Shown: positions 33,935-42,464, counted from the stretch's first letter. The stretch: 64,000 nucleotides of DNA from Salinicoccus halitifaciens (GCF_021026095.1 NZ_JAJNCU010000001.1:62001-126000); one strand, 5' to 3'. Notes: generated by a model not told the origin, from the letters alone. Numbers and translations are program-made.

Positions 33935-34020
33935 AATCCGTACGTTTGCTTTCCTGAGGCATCGCGCAAGCCTGTAGTCTTGCGCAGATGCTGTTCCCCC
34001 GGGAGTCAAACGTACGGATT
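33935..34020. terminator. Large nested hairpin between convergent genes
   Basis: AATCCGTACGTTTG (33935-33948) pairs with 34007-34020 (14 bp). Inside, TTCC/GGGA, GCATC/GATGC (33959-33963 with 33987-33991) and GCGCAAG/CTTGCGC (33964-33970 with 33979-33985) continue the helix. A T-run follows on the plus strand and an A-run (33926-33931) precedes it, so it may terminate both the P450 and the reductase gene. It is much larger than the other terminators in the window. Confidence 0.7.
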
Positions 34021-34081
34021 TTTCGTCTCCTTCATTCAATTTATAATTTTTTAAGGACTTAAGTGCCAGCCCCTTTTCATT

Positions 34082-35098
34082 TTATATCCGGCTGATCATC
34101 TGTTCATTCAGCTCTGAGAATTTCTCGTTATGGCTGGAGACGATGGCTTCATCCGCCGCTTCGCCGCCGCTGATATATTGTTTGGCAAAATTCGCGGCCA
34201 TCGCCGCTTCCGGGAAGCAGCTCGCAATCAGGTGCACCCGGTTGTCGTAGGTGATCTGGTCGCCGCAAGCATAAAGGCCCGGGATGCCGGTGCCGACGGT
34301 GTCCTCGGTCTCGATCATCTGATGTTCGTTCATAGGAAGATTTTGCCCAAGCCTTTTGACGAATTCACAGTCGGCATCGAAACCGTGATTGATGACGACG
34401 GCATCGGTTTTGATTTCAGTGCCGTCGGAGAGTCTCACACTTTGAATTTCATCCTGGCTGCTGTTCGGCGTGAGCTTATCGATCGCAGCACCCTTGACCA
34501 CACGGACGCCTTTCTCATCGAGCTTTCCGACCATCGCCTCATGTCCCTTCAATTCACTTTTCCGGCAGACGAGCGTGACGGAGCCTGCGATGCCGCTCAA
34601 GTCATGCGCCCAGTCGACTGCGGTGTTGCCACCGCCGGAGATGAGAATTTCTTTATTCTTAAAAGACTTCAAATCCTTCACCGTATAATACAGGTTCGAC
34701 ATTTCAAACTTCTCGGCACCGTCGATATCGAGTTTCACGGGTGAGTAGATGCCGAGGCCGGTTGCGATGATGACGGATTTTGATGTGAAACCGCCGATTG
34801 AAGTCTCGGTCTTGAAGATATCCCCTTCCTTTGTAATATCGTGGCACGTCGTGCTTGTGGAGACGTCGGGGCCGAAAGTATACGCCTGTTCGATCAGCTG
34901 GCGGACGATTGCGTCCCCCGTATTCGCCGGCATGCCGCCGATATCCCATATAAACTTCTCCCTGTATATGTTGAGCTTGCCGCCGAGTTCCGCGTGATGC
35001 TCAATCAGTTTCACCGACATGCCGCGGAGGCCTGCGTAAAATGCAGCGTAAAGGCCGGCCGGACCGCCGCCGACGATCAGCGTGTCATAAACTTTCAT
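34082..35098 (-). CDS. FAD/NAD(P)H oxidoreductase, ferredoxin-NADP reductase type 2 (IruO-like)
   Basis: The 338-residue protein has an FAD-binding GGGPAGLYAAFYAGLRG (9-25), no CxxC redox pair, an NADPH-binding GGGNTAVDWA (near 157) and the final FAD motif GLYACGDQ (near 285), so it is a thioredoxin-reductase-like FNR of the YumC/IruO class. In Staphylococcus aureus IruO reduces ferric siderophores and supports heme degradation. The shared Fur-box promoter with the siderophore importer on the other side supports an iron-release role. Substrate is inferred. Confidence 0.85.
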   Translation of the reverse strand: MKVYDTLIVGGGPAGLYAAFYAGLRGMSVKLIEHHAELGGKLNIYREKFIWDIGGMPANTGDAIVRQLIEQAYTFGPDVSTSTTCHDITKEGDIFKTETSIGGFTSKSVIIATGLGIYSPVKLDIDGAEKFEMSNLYYTVKDLKSFKNKEILISGGGNTAVDWAHDLSGIAGSVTLVCRKSELKGHEAMVGKLDEKGVRVVKGAAIDKLTPNSSQDEIQSVRLSDGTEIKTDAVVINHGFDADCEFVKRLGQNLPMNEHQMIETEDTVGTGIPGLYACGDQITYDNRVHLIASCFPEAAMAANFAKQYISGGEAADEAIVSSHNEKFSELNEQMISRI

Positions 35099-35141
35099 TT
35101 ATATTTCCCCTTTTGGATTGTATTTTCGCTTAATATGTTTT

Positions 35142-35180
35142 ATTATAACTACATTGAGAATGATTATCAATTGATAATCA
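35142..35180. promoter_or_regulatory. Fur box and divergent promoters of the iron unit
   Basis: GAGAATGATTATCAATTGA (starting at 35156, continuing to ATAATCA at 35180) resembles the Fur box GATAATGATTATCATTATC. On the minus strand TTGATA (35170-35165), 17 nt and TATAAT (35147-35142) form a good promoter for the reductase whose -35 lies inside the Fur box, so iron-loaded Fur should block it and probably the importer as well. Confidence 0.75.
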
Positions 35181-35214
35181 GTGCTTAAATAAAAAATCAG
35201 GGAAGTGTGTACAT

Positions 35215-36132
35215 ATGAATAGATTTGGTCTTTTATTTGCAAGTATCATTTTTGCCTCGCTGCTCGCGGCATGCGGCGGGGAAGCGACGGGTGACGATGA
35301 CGGCGGCACTGCCGAAATGCGGGAGTATACGACGGATGCCGGGGAGACGATTGAAATCCCTGCAGAGCCGGAGCGCATCGTCGTCATGGCATCAAGCTAC
35401 TTCGGCAATTTCAAGCATCTTGATGCGAACATGGTCGGGGCGCATACGGTCGTCACGCAGAGTGAAGTGCTTGAGCCGATGACCGAAGATGTTGAGATGA
35501 TCGAGGAGGGGAACATCGAACAGATTATGAACCTCGATCCGGACCTGATCATCGCTTTTGAAACGGATGAGAATCTTGAGAAGTATGAAACGGTGGCACC
35601 GACGATTCCGGTGCAGTATGAAAAATGGAATTACCTGGACATCCATGAGGAGTTCGGCAGCATCACAGGCAACGAAGAGGCGGCTTCTGAGTGGGTGGCT
35701 GAATGGGAAAGCAAGCTTGCTGAAGACAGGGAAGCCGTTGAAGATGCGGTCGGCACCGATGTCAGTGCGAGCGTGATCGAGCAGTATGCGAAGGACATCT
35801 ACGTTTACGGCACGAACTGGGGCCGCGGCACGGAAATTATCTATCAGGAACTCGGCCTGGATGTGCCGGAAGCGGTCGAAGCGGATGTTGTCGAGACGGG
35901 CTGGAAGAACATCTCGGCTGAAGAAATCGACAAGTATGCGGGTGACTTCATGTTCGTCGGCACGGGGGATTCCGGGGCGGACAATGCATACCGCGACACC
36001 AATGTATGGAAAGAGCTCGATGCGGTGCAGAATAACCGCGTGATCGAGTTTGATTCACCGACTTTCTACTATAATGATCCGTATTCACTTGAGCATCAGC
36101 GGGAATTCATCGTGGATGCGCTGACCGAATAA
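35215..36132 (+). CDS. Iron-siderophore ABC transporter substrate-binding lipoprotein
   Basis: The signal peptide ends in LLAACGG with the lipidated Cys20; the ribosome site is AGGGAAGTG. The mature domain (residues 41-305) has RIVVMASSYFGNFKHLDANM (about 55-74) and DPDLIIAFE (about 108-116), typical of FecB/FhuD-type periplasmic proteins with a bilobal fold and rigid helix. It would bind ferric siderophores outside the membrane and feed the permeases below. The type of siderophore cannot be read from sequence. Confidence 0.88.
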   Translation: MNRFGLLFASIIFASLLAACGGEATGDDDGGTAEMREYTTDAGETIEIPAEPERIVVMASSYFGNFKHLDANMVGAHTVVTQSEVLEPMTEDVEMIEEGNIEQIMNLDPDLIIAFETDENLEKYETVAPTIPVQYEKWNYLDIHEEFGSITGNEEAASEWVAEWESKLAEDREAVEDAVGTDVSASVIEQYAKDIYVYGTNWGRGTEIIYQELGLDVPEAVEADVVETGWKNISAEEIDKYAGDFMFVGTGDSGADNAYRDTNVWKELDAVQNNRVIEFDSPTFYYNDPYSLEHQREFIVDALTE

Positions 36133-36150
36133 ATACAGGCAGGTGGTTGT

Positions 36151-36960
36151 ATGACCAGTGTGACGATTGAAAATATGGATTTGACGATCGATAAGAAGGA
36201 TATATTGAAGAACATCAACCTGGAGCTCATGAGCGGTAAGATCACGACGATCATCGGACCGAACGGCTGCGGCAAATCGACGCTTTTGAAGACGGTGTCG
36301 AACATCATCCAGGCGGGTGAGGGGTCGGTCTACATCAATGACCTCGACATCCGCCGCATGAAATCGAAGGCACTTGCGAAGAAGGTGGCCATACTTTCGC
36401 AGAAGAACAGGCTGCAGTATGACTTGAAGGTGCGCGACCTGGTGAGCTTCAGCAGATATCCGTACCTGCGCAGGTTCCAGGGGCTCACTGCTGACGATCA
36501 CAAAATCATCGACTGGGCGCTCTCCGAGACGGGCGCAGATGAATTCAGCGGCCGGATGATGAGCGAGCTGTCCGGCGGCCAGGCGCAGCGTGTATGGATC
36601 AGCCTGCTGCTTGCGCAGGGGTCGGACGTGCTCCTGCTCGACGAACCGACGACCTACCTCGATATCCACCATCAGCTGGAGACATTGAACATCATCCGGG
36701 ATTTGAATAAAAAGACCCGTCAGACGGTTGTGATGGTGCTGCATGACATCAACCAGGCACTGAAGTATTCGGATGAAATCGTCGTGATGAACCGCGGCGA
36801 GATCGTGAGATGCGGAACACCGGCGGATGTCCTGACGAATGACATACTGAATGAAGTCTTCAACATCAACGGCAGGATCACAACGGACCCGGTCACAGGG
36901 AAACCGGTGCTCTCGGACTATGAGCTGTTCTGCCGGACGGTGAACGGGCGGGCACTTTAA
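36151..36960 (+). CDS. Siderophore ABC transporter ATPase
   Basis: The 269-residue protein has the Walker A GPNGCGKST (about residue 36), the LSGGQAQRV signature (near 142), Walker B LLLDEPTTYLD (near 161) and switch His in VMVLHDI near 197. FecE/FepC-type ATPases energise iron uptake. It starts 18 nt after the binding-protein gene and is followed without a gap by the permeases, so the four genes form one transporter operon. Confidence 0.92.
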   Translation: MTSVTIENMDLTIDKKDILKNINLELMSGKITTIIGPNGCGKSTLLKTVSNIIQAGEGSVYINDLDIRRMKSKALAKKVAILSQKNRLQYDLKVRDLVSFSRYPYLRRFQGLTADDHKIIDWALSETGADEFSGRMMSELSGGQAQRVWISLLLAQGSDVLLLDEPTTYLDIHHQLETLNIIRDLNKKTRQTVVMVLHDINQALKYSDEIVVMNRGEIVRCGTPADVLTNDILNEVFNINGRITTDPVTGKPVLSDYELFCRTVNGRAL

Positions 36961-37929
36961 ATGAAAGATGGCTGGCTGGTTCTCCTTCTATGCATTTTTG
37001 CAGGCGTATCCTTCTTTGCCGCCATGATGTTCGGGGTCGAGAATTACTCGGTAGGTAAAGTGGTGGACACTCTGTTCTGGGGCGGTGAGCTTGATCGGGC
37101 CGGCGGCATCCTTTATGAGATCCGCCTGCCGAGGGTCGTTGCCGCCTTTCTGGCGGGGCTGATGATCAGCATTTCAGGCCTCATCATGCAGACGGTCACG
37201 CATAATAATCTGAGCGAGCCGAGCATACTCGGCGTGAACGCGGGTGCGAATTTCGCGATTGTCGCAGCGACGCTCGTGCTCCCGGTATTGTCTTTTGCGG
37301 CGATGCTTACAGCGGGGTTTCTCGGCGGGCTCGTGGTCGGCGTGATCATTTTATTCGTGACGCGATTCAGGTCCCCGATCCACCTTATACTTGCGGGTGC
37401 GGGGATTTCACTGTTTTTATATGCCGTGACGGATTTCCTCGTGATCACGAACAACCTCGGCCAGTACCTTGCGTTCTTCACGAGCGGCGGTGCGGCCGGG
37501 GTATCACTTGGACAGCTTGGGGTGATCGCCCCGGTTGCCGCCGTGGTGATCGTGATATTATATGTACTGTCAAAAGAGCTCGATGTGTTTTTATTCGGCG
37601 AGGAGATGTTGGCCTCGCTCGGGCAGAACCAGCGTATGTATCAGGTGATTACGCTTGTATGTGCCGTGCTGCTTGCATCGATGAGTGTCGCGATCGTCGG
37701 GAACGTCGTGTTCCTCGGCCTGCTCGTCCCGCATATCGTGAAGATGATTGCAGGGTACATGCACCGCTGGACGATTCTTTATACGGGGCTTTTCGGCGGG
37801 GCGCTGTTCATGCTGTCGGATATGGCGGCGCGGATGCTGAACGAGACACCGGTCAACGCCATCATCGCGATGATCGGGCTGCCGTTCTTCATCTACATCA
37901 TCAGGACGCGGGGGCGGAAATATGCGTAA
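36961..37929 (+). CDS. Iron-siderophore ABC permease 1 (FecCD family)
   Basis: The 322-residue protein has about 9-10 membrane segments; RLPRVVAAFLAGLMISISGLIMQ (starting about residue 53) and LGVNAGANFAIVAATLVL are FecCD-family signatures. It starts directly after the ATPase stop codon and overlaps the second permease by 8 nt. The two form the heterodimeric channel for ferric siderophores. Confidence 0.9.
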   Translation: MKDGWLVLLLCIFAGVSFFAAMMFGVENYSVGKVVDTLFWGGELDRAGGILYEIRLPRVVAAFLAGLMISISGLIMQTVTHNNLSEPSILGVNAGANFAIVAATLVLPVLSFAAMLTAGFLGGLVVGVIILFVTRFRSPIHLILAGAGISLFLYAVTDFLVITNNLGQYLAFFTSGGAAGVSLGQLGVIAPVAAVVIVILYVLSKELDVFLFGEEMLASLGQNQRMYQVITLVCAVLLASMSVAIVGNVVFLGLLVPHIVKMIAGYMHRWTILYTGLFGGALFMLSDMAARMLNETPVNAIIAMIGLPFFIYIIRTRGRKYA

Positions 37930-38914
37930 TCCTTTGAAATTGGTCATCATTGCCGCACTGCTCCTGGTGACCGTCGTTTTGACCCTCGTCACCGGCACGT
38001 TCAGCTTGAGCCCCGGCGATCTTTTGGATTTAATTATGGGCCGGGCCGGGGCGGATGTGAATCTCGTATTCTACGAGTTCCGCATGCCCCGCGTCATTAT
38101 CACCATTCTGTGCGGCGCGGCGCTCGCCTTAAGCGGATTGATTCTTCAGGTGATCTCAAGGAATCCGCTCGCCGACCCCGGCATCATCGGGGTCAATGCG
38201 GGAAGCGGGTTCGGGGTTGTGCTGTTCCTCATGTTCGTGAGCGGCGGGGGCAGCAACAACCTGTATGCACTGCCGGTGATGAGCTTCATCGCGGGGCTCA
38301 TCACGGTACTTTTGGTGTTCGTATTGTCATTCGTGCGCGGCAGCTTCAACAGCAACATGTTCATACTGATCGGGATTGCGGTTGCGATGGGGGTGACGGG
38401 CTTTTTGTACGTCTTCACCTCAACGTTCGATGACAGACAGATGACGATGCTGAACCAGTATCTCGCCGGGAACATCTGGGGGGACACATGGGCATTCGTC
38501 GTGGTCATACTCCCGTACATCTTAGTGGTTTCCGTCTTCGCCTGGATGAAAATCAATGAAATGGCCATGCTGAACCTGGAGGATGATACGCTCCGCGGGC
38601 TCGGCATGAACGTGAACGTCGAAAAGGTGCTCCTGATTATCTGTGCGGCGATGCTCTCGAGTGTCGCGGTCAGTGTCGCCGGTGCCATCAGCTTCATCGG
38701 CCTGATCGCGCCGCATATCGCAAGACTTTTATTCAAAGTGGAAATGAAGTTCGTCTTCATCGGCACACTCGGCATCGGGGCGCTGCTGCTCAGCGTCTCC
38801 GACCTGATCGGCAAGCTACTGCTTGCACCATTGATCATTCCGGCGGGGATTGTCGTCGCACTGATCGGCGGACCGTACTTCATATATCTCCTTATGACGG
38901 CGCGGAAAGTATAA
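37922..38914 (+). CDS. Iron-siderophore ABC permease 2 (FecCD family)
   Basis: The 330-residue protein has FRMPRVIITILCGAALALSG (starting about residue 52), GVNAGSGFGVVLFLMF and IGLIAPHIARLL near 258, all typical of FecCD permeases. It overlaps permease 1 by 8 nt. The stop codon lies inside a terminator hairpin. Confidence 0.9.
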   Translation: MRNPLKLVIIAALLLVTVVLTLVTGTFSLSPGDLLDLIMGRAGADVNLVFYEFRMPRVIITILCGAALALSGLILQVISRNPLADPGIIGVNAGSGFGVVLFLMFVSGGGSNNLYALPVMSFIAGLITVLLVFVLSFVRGSFNSNMFILIGIAVAMGVTGFLYVFTSTFDDRQMTMLNQYLAGNIWGDTWAFVVVILPYILVVSVFAWMKINEMAMLNLEDDTLRGLGMNVNVEKVLLIICAAMLSSVAVSVAGAISFIGLIAPHIARLLFKVEMKFVFIGTLGIGALLLSVSDLIGKLLLAPLIIPAGIVVALIGGPYFIYLLMTARKV

Positions 38915-38932
38915 ACTTTCCCGCTGTTTTTT
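38901..38932 (+). terminator. Terminator of the iron transporter operon
   Basis: GCGGAAAGT and ACTTTCCCGC (one bulged C) form a hairpin that includes the permease stop codon and is followed by TGTTTTTT. Confidence 0.75.
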
Positions 38933-38942
38933 CATGTCTCCG

Positions 38943-38968
38943 GTTATAGTATGATGTAAACGGGGTAT
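38943..38968 (+). promoter_or_regulatory. Possible sigma-B promoter of the amino-acid permease
   Basis: GTTATA (38943-38948), 14 nt, GGGTAT (38963-38968); the -10 is perfect and the -35 matches in four of six positions. Confidence 0.4.
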
Positions 38969-39002
38969 AAGATGTTAATCAAATTTATTGGGAGTTGGAA
39001 TC

Positions 39003-40442
39003 ATGCAGAAAAGTATAAGTGGAATAGAGAGGCAGGAGCTTGACAACACGATGTCGAAGCGCTTCATATGGGCTGTGGCCTACGGCTCGTCCATCGGCTG
39101 GGGTGCCTTCATACTGCCGGGCGACTGGCTGAATTCATCGGGCACACTCGGTGCAACGCTCGGAATCACCATCGGGGGACTCCTGATGCTGATCATCGCC
39201 GTGGCGTACGGTGCACTGACCGCAAAATTCCCGGTGTCGGGCGGGGAGTTCGCCTTCACCTACGCAGGTTTTGGAAAATATTTCAGTTTCATCGCTTCAT
39301 GGTTTCTCGTACTCGGTTACATATGTATCGTCGCCCTGAACGCGAGTGCATTCAGTCTTTTATTCAAATTCGTACTGCCGGATGTCCTCGAAGTCGGCTA
39401 TCTGTATACGATCGCCGGCTGGGATGTCTACATTATGGAAGTGATCCTATCGACATTGATACTTGTGGTGTTCGCCTACATTTCATCGAAAGGGTCGGGA
39501 TTATCCGGTAATCTGCAGTTCATCTTCTGCCTGTTCATGGGGCTCGTCGTTGCAGGATTGTTTGCGGCATCATTCTTTGCAGGGGACTTTTCGTTTGATA
39601 ATGCACAGCCGTTGTTCAACGCCGAAAACGGCGTTTGGACATCAATCATCCTGATCGTCGCAATCGCCCCGTGGATGTACGTCGGCTTCGACAACATCCC
39701 GCAGGCGGCGGAGGAATTCAAGTTCCCGGCCGAGAAGACGTTCAAACTGATCGTTTTCGGCATCATCGCATCAATCCTGACATATGTGGCGATGATCCTG
39801 ATCACTTCATGGATTTATGCGGATCAGAACGCAATCGACGGCGCGATGTGGGTGACCGGTTCCGTCATCAATTCATCGATGGGCGGCATCGGCATGACGC
39901 TGCTTGCGTTCGCAATTTCATTCGGGGTGTTCACGGGGCTGAACGGGTTTTATTTATCCTCATCGCGCCTGATTTTCGCCCTCGGACGTGCAAATTTCGT
40001 ACCTGAAATCTTTGCGAAGATCCACCCGAAGAATAAAACCCCGTATATTGCGGTATGGTTCGTCCTGATTGTGACGCTTGCGGCCCCTTGGCTCGGGCGT
40101 ACGGCGCTGAGCTGGATTGTGGACATGTCCTCGGTCGGCGTATCGATCGCATTCCTTGCGACCAGCCTGGTGGCGGTGAAATTCTTCAGGAACGGTGCGG
40201 AGAAGAACATGGTCTATACGGTCTTCGGCGTGCTCGGTGCGATTATTTCAGTCGTGTTCCTTGTGCTGCTGCTCTATCCGGGATCGCCGGCATCACTGTC
40301 CGTGCCGTCCTACATCGCACTCGGTGCATGGATATTGCTCGGCGCAATATTCTTCATGACACAGTTTAAGAAGATTAATGCGATGACCAAGGAAGAGCTG
40401 GACTTCCAGATATTGAAGCAGGATAACGGTAAAAAAGAATAG
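39003..40442 (+). CDS. APC-family amino-acid permease
   Basis: Start at the ATG 39003 after GGGAGTTGGAATC. The 479-residue protein has 12 hydrophobic segments. SSIGWGAFILPGDWL (about residues 29-43) is the substrate-binding GxG region of APC transporters in helix 1, and FPVSGGEFAFTYAGFGKY near 80 is the conserved helix 3 region. Transported amino acid is unknown. It has its own sigma-B-like promoter and a terminator. Confidence 0.85.
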   Translation: MQKSISGIERQELDNTMSKRFIWAVAYGSSIGWGAFILPGDWLNSSGTLGATLGITIGGLLMLIIAVAYGALTAKFPVSGGEFAFTYAGFGKYFSFIASWFLVLGYICIVALNASAFSLLFKFVLPDVLEVGYLYTIAGWDVYIMEVILSTLILVVFAYISSKGSGLSGNLQFIFCLFMGLVVAGLFAASFFAGDFSFDNAQPLFNAENGVWTSIILIVAIAPWMYVGFDNIPQAAEEFKFPAEKTFKLIVFGIIASILTYVAMILITSWIYADQNAIDGAMWVTGSVINSSMGGIGMTLLAFAISFGVFTGLNGFYLSSSRLIFALGRANFVPEIFAKIHPKNKTPYIAVWFVLIVTLAAPWLGRTALSWIVDMSSVGVSIAFLATSLVAVKFFRNGAEKNMVYTVFGVLGAIISVVFLVLLLYPGSPASLSVPSYIALGAWILLGAIFFMTQFKKINAMTKEELDFQILKQDNGKKE

Positions 40443-40453
40443 GTTGATGAATT

Positions 40454-40478
40454 GAGCGCCTGCGGGCGCTCTTTTTGT
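40454..40478 (+). terminator. Terminator of the amino-acid permease gene
   Basis: GAGCGCC and GGGCGCTC (40454-40471) with a 4-nt loop, then TTTTT. Confidence 0.9.
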
Positions 40479-40507
40479 TGGAAAATTTAGGGGAGAGAGT
40501 GGTTAAC

Positions 40508-40580
40508 AGGCACTCGTGGGCGTGACGAATACCTAATGGGATTTCTGCAGGAACTCGTGGACGTGACGAGTACCTATTAA
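40508..40580. repeat. Two-copy 41-nt hairpin repeat (family B)
   Basis: The AGGNACTCGT arm starts at 40508 and again at 40549, 41 nt apart, each facing an ACGANTACCT arm. Same family as at 28993 and 47066. Confidence 0.75.
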
Positions 40581-40644
40581 AGCTTCCATCACATGTTCGC
40601 GCGGGCCGCGAGCATGCGCAGGAGGTGCGGCATCATTATTTCTA

Positions 40645-40673
40645 TTGACAATACTTATGTAAACGCTTACAAT
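40645..40673 (+). promoter_or_regulatory. Consensus promoter overlapping a CcpA cre site
   Basis: TTGACA (40645-40650), 17 nt and TACAAT (40668-40673) form a near-perfect promoter. The palindrome TGTAAACGCTTACA (40658-40671) matches the CcpA cre consensus TGWAARCGYTWNCW and covers the -10, so glucose repression is expected. It lies 90 nt before the lipoprotein gene. Confidence 0.6.
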
Positions 40674-40762
40674 AAAAGTGTTTTATTTATATTACAGGTG
40701 TGTTACAATGATTACGTTCTGAAAACATATGCACGAACTCTGATCATGAGGGAGCTATCATA

Positions 40763-41476
40763 ATGAATGACCGGAAGATAATATGTTTATCACTGCTGGC
40801 CTGTCTGGGTCTTGCGGGATGCGGCCGGGAAGGGGAAGAGGCGGCGATCACCGGGAACGAGATGAACGCAGTCCACACCCACGAAGTACATAAAATCACC
40901 GATTTCGTCCTGGAGAATGGTTCCGGCCCGAAAATCAACGATAATAAAGCAGCGCCGGCGGTCGGACTCGATCAGGCGGTGTATGCCGGCGATGAGAAAC
41001 CGGACATCAGCGGCCAGGAGCGCTTCATCAGGGAGCTTTCAGGCGTACAGTACAGTGTCGGCATGATCTGGGAGGACAGTTTCAGTCATCTGTACCGGAC
41101 ACTCGTGAACACGCAGGCGGACATCATCAAGGATGAAGAAAAGCAATTGACTGCAAAACAGCTTGAAGAGGTCGCACGCCAGATTGAATTGATCCACTCA
41201 CAGTATTCCGACTTGGAGCAGGATCTGAATAACCTGGAAGTGCCGAAGGTGGTCGCCGATGCCGATATGGAGAACGTCGAGTCGGCGATCGAGGAATTGT
41301 CCATGGCGATCGAAAACCGCACACTCGCACTGATCGAATTCAAGTCGATCTACGAGGGAACGGATTATGATCTGCATGACGAGCTGCTTGCCATCCATGT
41401 GGAGAACAGCGATAAATACCTGAACCAGGCGGACGGCACGATAGAAGACCTTAAAAGTGCGGTCGAAGACAAATAG
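40763..41476 (+). CDS. Lipoprotein of unknown function
   Basis: Signal peptide with a lipobox (LGLAGCG, Cys20). The mature protein is 218 residues of mostly helical, acidic sequence, including coiled-coil-like parts (DEEKQLTAKQLEEVARQIEL, around 127-146, and ENVESAIEELSMAIENRTLA, around 171-190). No known domain is recognised. The ribosome site is GAGGGAGCTATCATA. A cre-containing promoter suggests carbon-source control. Confidence 0.75.
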   Translation: MNDRKIICLSLLACLGLAGCGREGEEAAITGNEMNAVHTHEVHKITDFVLENGSGPKINDNKAAPAVGLDQAVYAGDEKPDISGQERFIRELSGVQYSVGMIWEDSFSHLYRTLVNTQADIIKDEEKQLTAKQLEEVARQIELIHSQYSDLEQDLNNLEVPKVVADADMENVESAIEELSMAIENRTLALIEFKSIYEGTDYDLHDELLAIHVENSDKYLNQADGTIEDLKSAVEDK

Positions 41477-41510
41477 GCACCGGGACGAATGTCCCGGTGC
41501 CTTTTATTTA
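41476..41510. terminator. Terminator between the lipoprotein and the small stress gene
   Basis: GGCACCGGGAC and GTCCCGGTGCC (41476-41501) with a 4-nt loop and a T-rich tail; it lies between convergent genes. Confidence 0.85.
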
Positions 41511-41553
41511 AGGGTACTGCAGAAGGGTTTTCCCGGCTGCAGTGGGTGGAATA

Positions 41554-41709
41554 CTATTTTTTATCCTGCTCTTTGTTGTCTTTATCGTCTTTGCCGCCCT
41601 GATTGACTTTATCCATGACGCTGTCGCCTTTCTTCTTGGCGCTGTCCCACTTCTCGTTCGCATTTGAAGCAGTGTCTTTCGCTTTGTCCATGAAGTTTTT
41701 GTCAGCCAT
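41554..41709 (-). CDS. Small hydrophilic stress protein (51 residues)
   Basis: The gene is too short for standard ORF cut-offs. It starts with ATG (41709) after AGGAGAGATTTTAACT and encodes MADKNFMDKAKDT..., lysine- and aspartate-rich with no hydrophobic core, similar in style to CsbD-like or plant-dehydrin-like stress proteins. A sigma-B promoter (GTTTAA, 13 nt, GGGTAG) lies 48 nt upstream on the minus strand. Function is unknown; general stress induction is strongly suggested by the promoter. Confidence 0.75.
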   Translation of the reverse strand: MADKNFMDKAKDTASNANEKWDSAKKKGDSVMDKVNQGGKDDKDNKEQDKK

Positions 41710-41756
41710 AGTTAAAATCTCTCCTTTTTGATCTGTATTTCTTGTACAGTCATACT

Positions 41757-41781
41757 CTACCCGCCTGTAATCCCTTTAAAC
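41757..41781 (-). promoter_or_regulatory. Sigma-B promoter of the 51-residue stress gene
   Basis: GTTTAA (41781-41776), 13 nt, GGGTAG (41762-41757) on the minus strand. It is divergent from the next sigma-B promoter. Confidence 0.7.
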
Positions 41782-41825
41782 ATGTAACGCGTTAATTAAT
41801 TTTTGGGGGCCGCTGAAAGCCCTAT

Positions 41826-41851
41826 GTTTACTGTGGAAATACTCGGGGTAT
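41826..41851 (+). promoter_or_regulatory. Sigma-B promoter of the DJ-1/PfpI gene
   Basis: GTTTAC (41826-41831), 14 nt, GGGTAT (41846-41851): one mismatch to consensus. Confidence 0.75.
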
Positions 41852-41888
41852 ACAGTTTTATGAATCATATAATAAGGAGAGATGTCTT

Positions 41889-42398
41889 GTGAGCAAGAAA
41901 GTCGCAGTACTGATGGCGGATTATGTTGAAGAAATCGAATATACAAGTCCTAAAGAAGCGATAGAAGCAAAAGGCTATGAAGTGGAAGTCATTTCACCAG
42001 ACGGAAAAGAAGTGAACGGCAAGAACGGCGACACTTTCCAGGCGGATAAGAGCGTCTCGGACGCCAATCCGGAAGATTATGCAGCAATCCTCGTGCCGGG
42101 CGGTTTTTCACCGGACGTATTGCGCGGCAATCCGGATAACGCCAAATTCGCCGGACATTTCCTTGAAAATAAAAAACCGACGTTCTCGATCTGCCACGGC
42201 CCGCAGTTCCTGGTCGACACGGATAAGCTGCGCGGCTATGACCTGACGAGCGTTGCGAACGTGAAGAAGGACCTTGAAAATGCCGGTGCCATCTATCATG
42301 ATGAATCGGTGGTCGTGTCAGACAATCTGATCACGAGCCGCACACCGGATGACCTTGACGATTTCAACAAAGCCATCCAGGAAGCGCTGAATGAATAA
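41889..42398 (+). CDS. DJ-1/PfpI-family protein (general stress protein 18 type)
   Basis: GTG start after AGGAGAGATGTCTT. The 169-residue protein has the nucleophile elbow SICHGPQ with Cys102, the catalytic Glu in VEEIEYT near residue 16, and ends as YfkM/GSP18 proteins do. These are deglycase or peptidase-like proteins that protect against reactive carbonyls; in Bacillus GSP18 is a sigma-B protein, which fits the promoter. Confidence 0.88.
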   Translation: MSKKVAVLMADYVEEIEYTSPKEAIEAKGYEVEVISPDGKEVNGKNGDTFQADKSVSDANPEDYAAILVPGGFSPDVLRGNPDNAKFAGHFLENKKPTFSICHGPQFLVDTDKLRGYDLTSVANVKKDLENAGAIYHDESVVVSDNLITSRTPDDLDDFNKAIQEALNE

Positions 42399-42405
42399 TA
42401 AGTGA

Positions 42406-42433
42406 ACCCCGCTCAATGTGAGCGGGTTTTTTT
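42406..42433 (+). terminator. Terminator of the DJ-1 gene
   Basis: CCCGCTC and GAGCGGG (42408-42426) with a 5-nt loop, then seven T. Confidence 0.9.
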
Positions 42434-42464
42434 ATGCACAAAAAAACCCCGGATGCCCCGGAGT

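Larger units (their letters stand above)
40443..40762. other. 320-nt intergenic region after the APC permease
   Basis: Holds a terminator (40454), two 41-nt hairpin repeats (40508-40580) and the CRE-containing promoter (40645). No gene was found. Confidence 0.7.
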
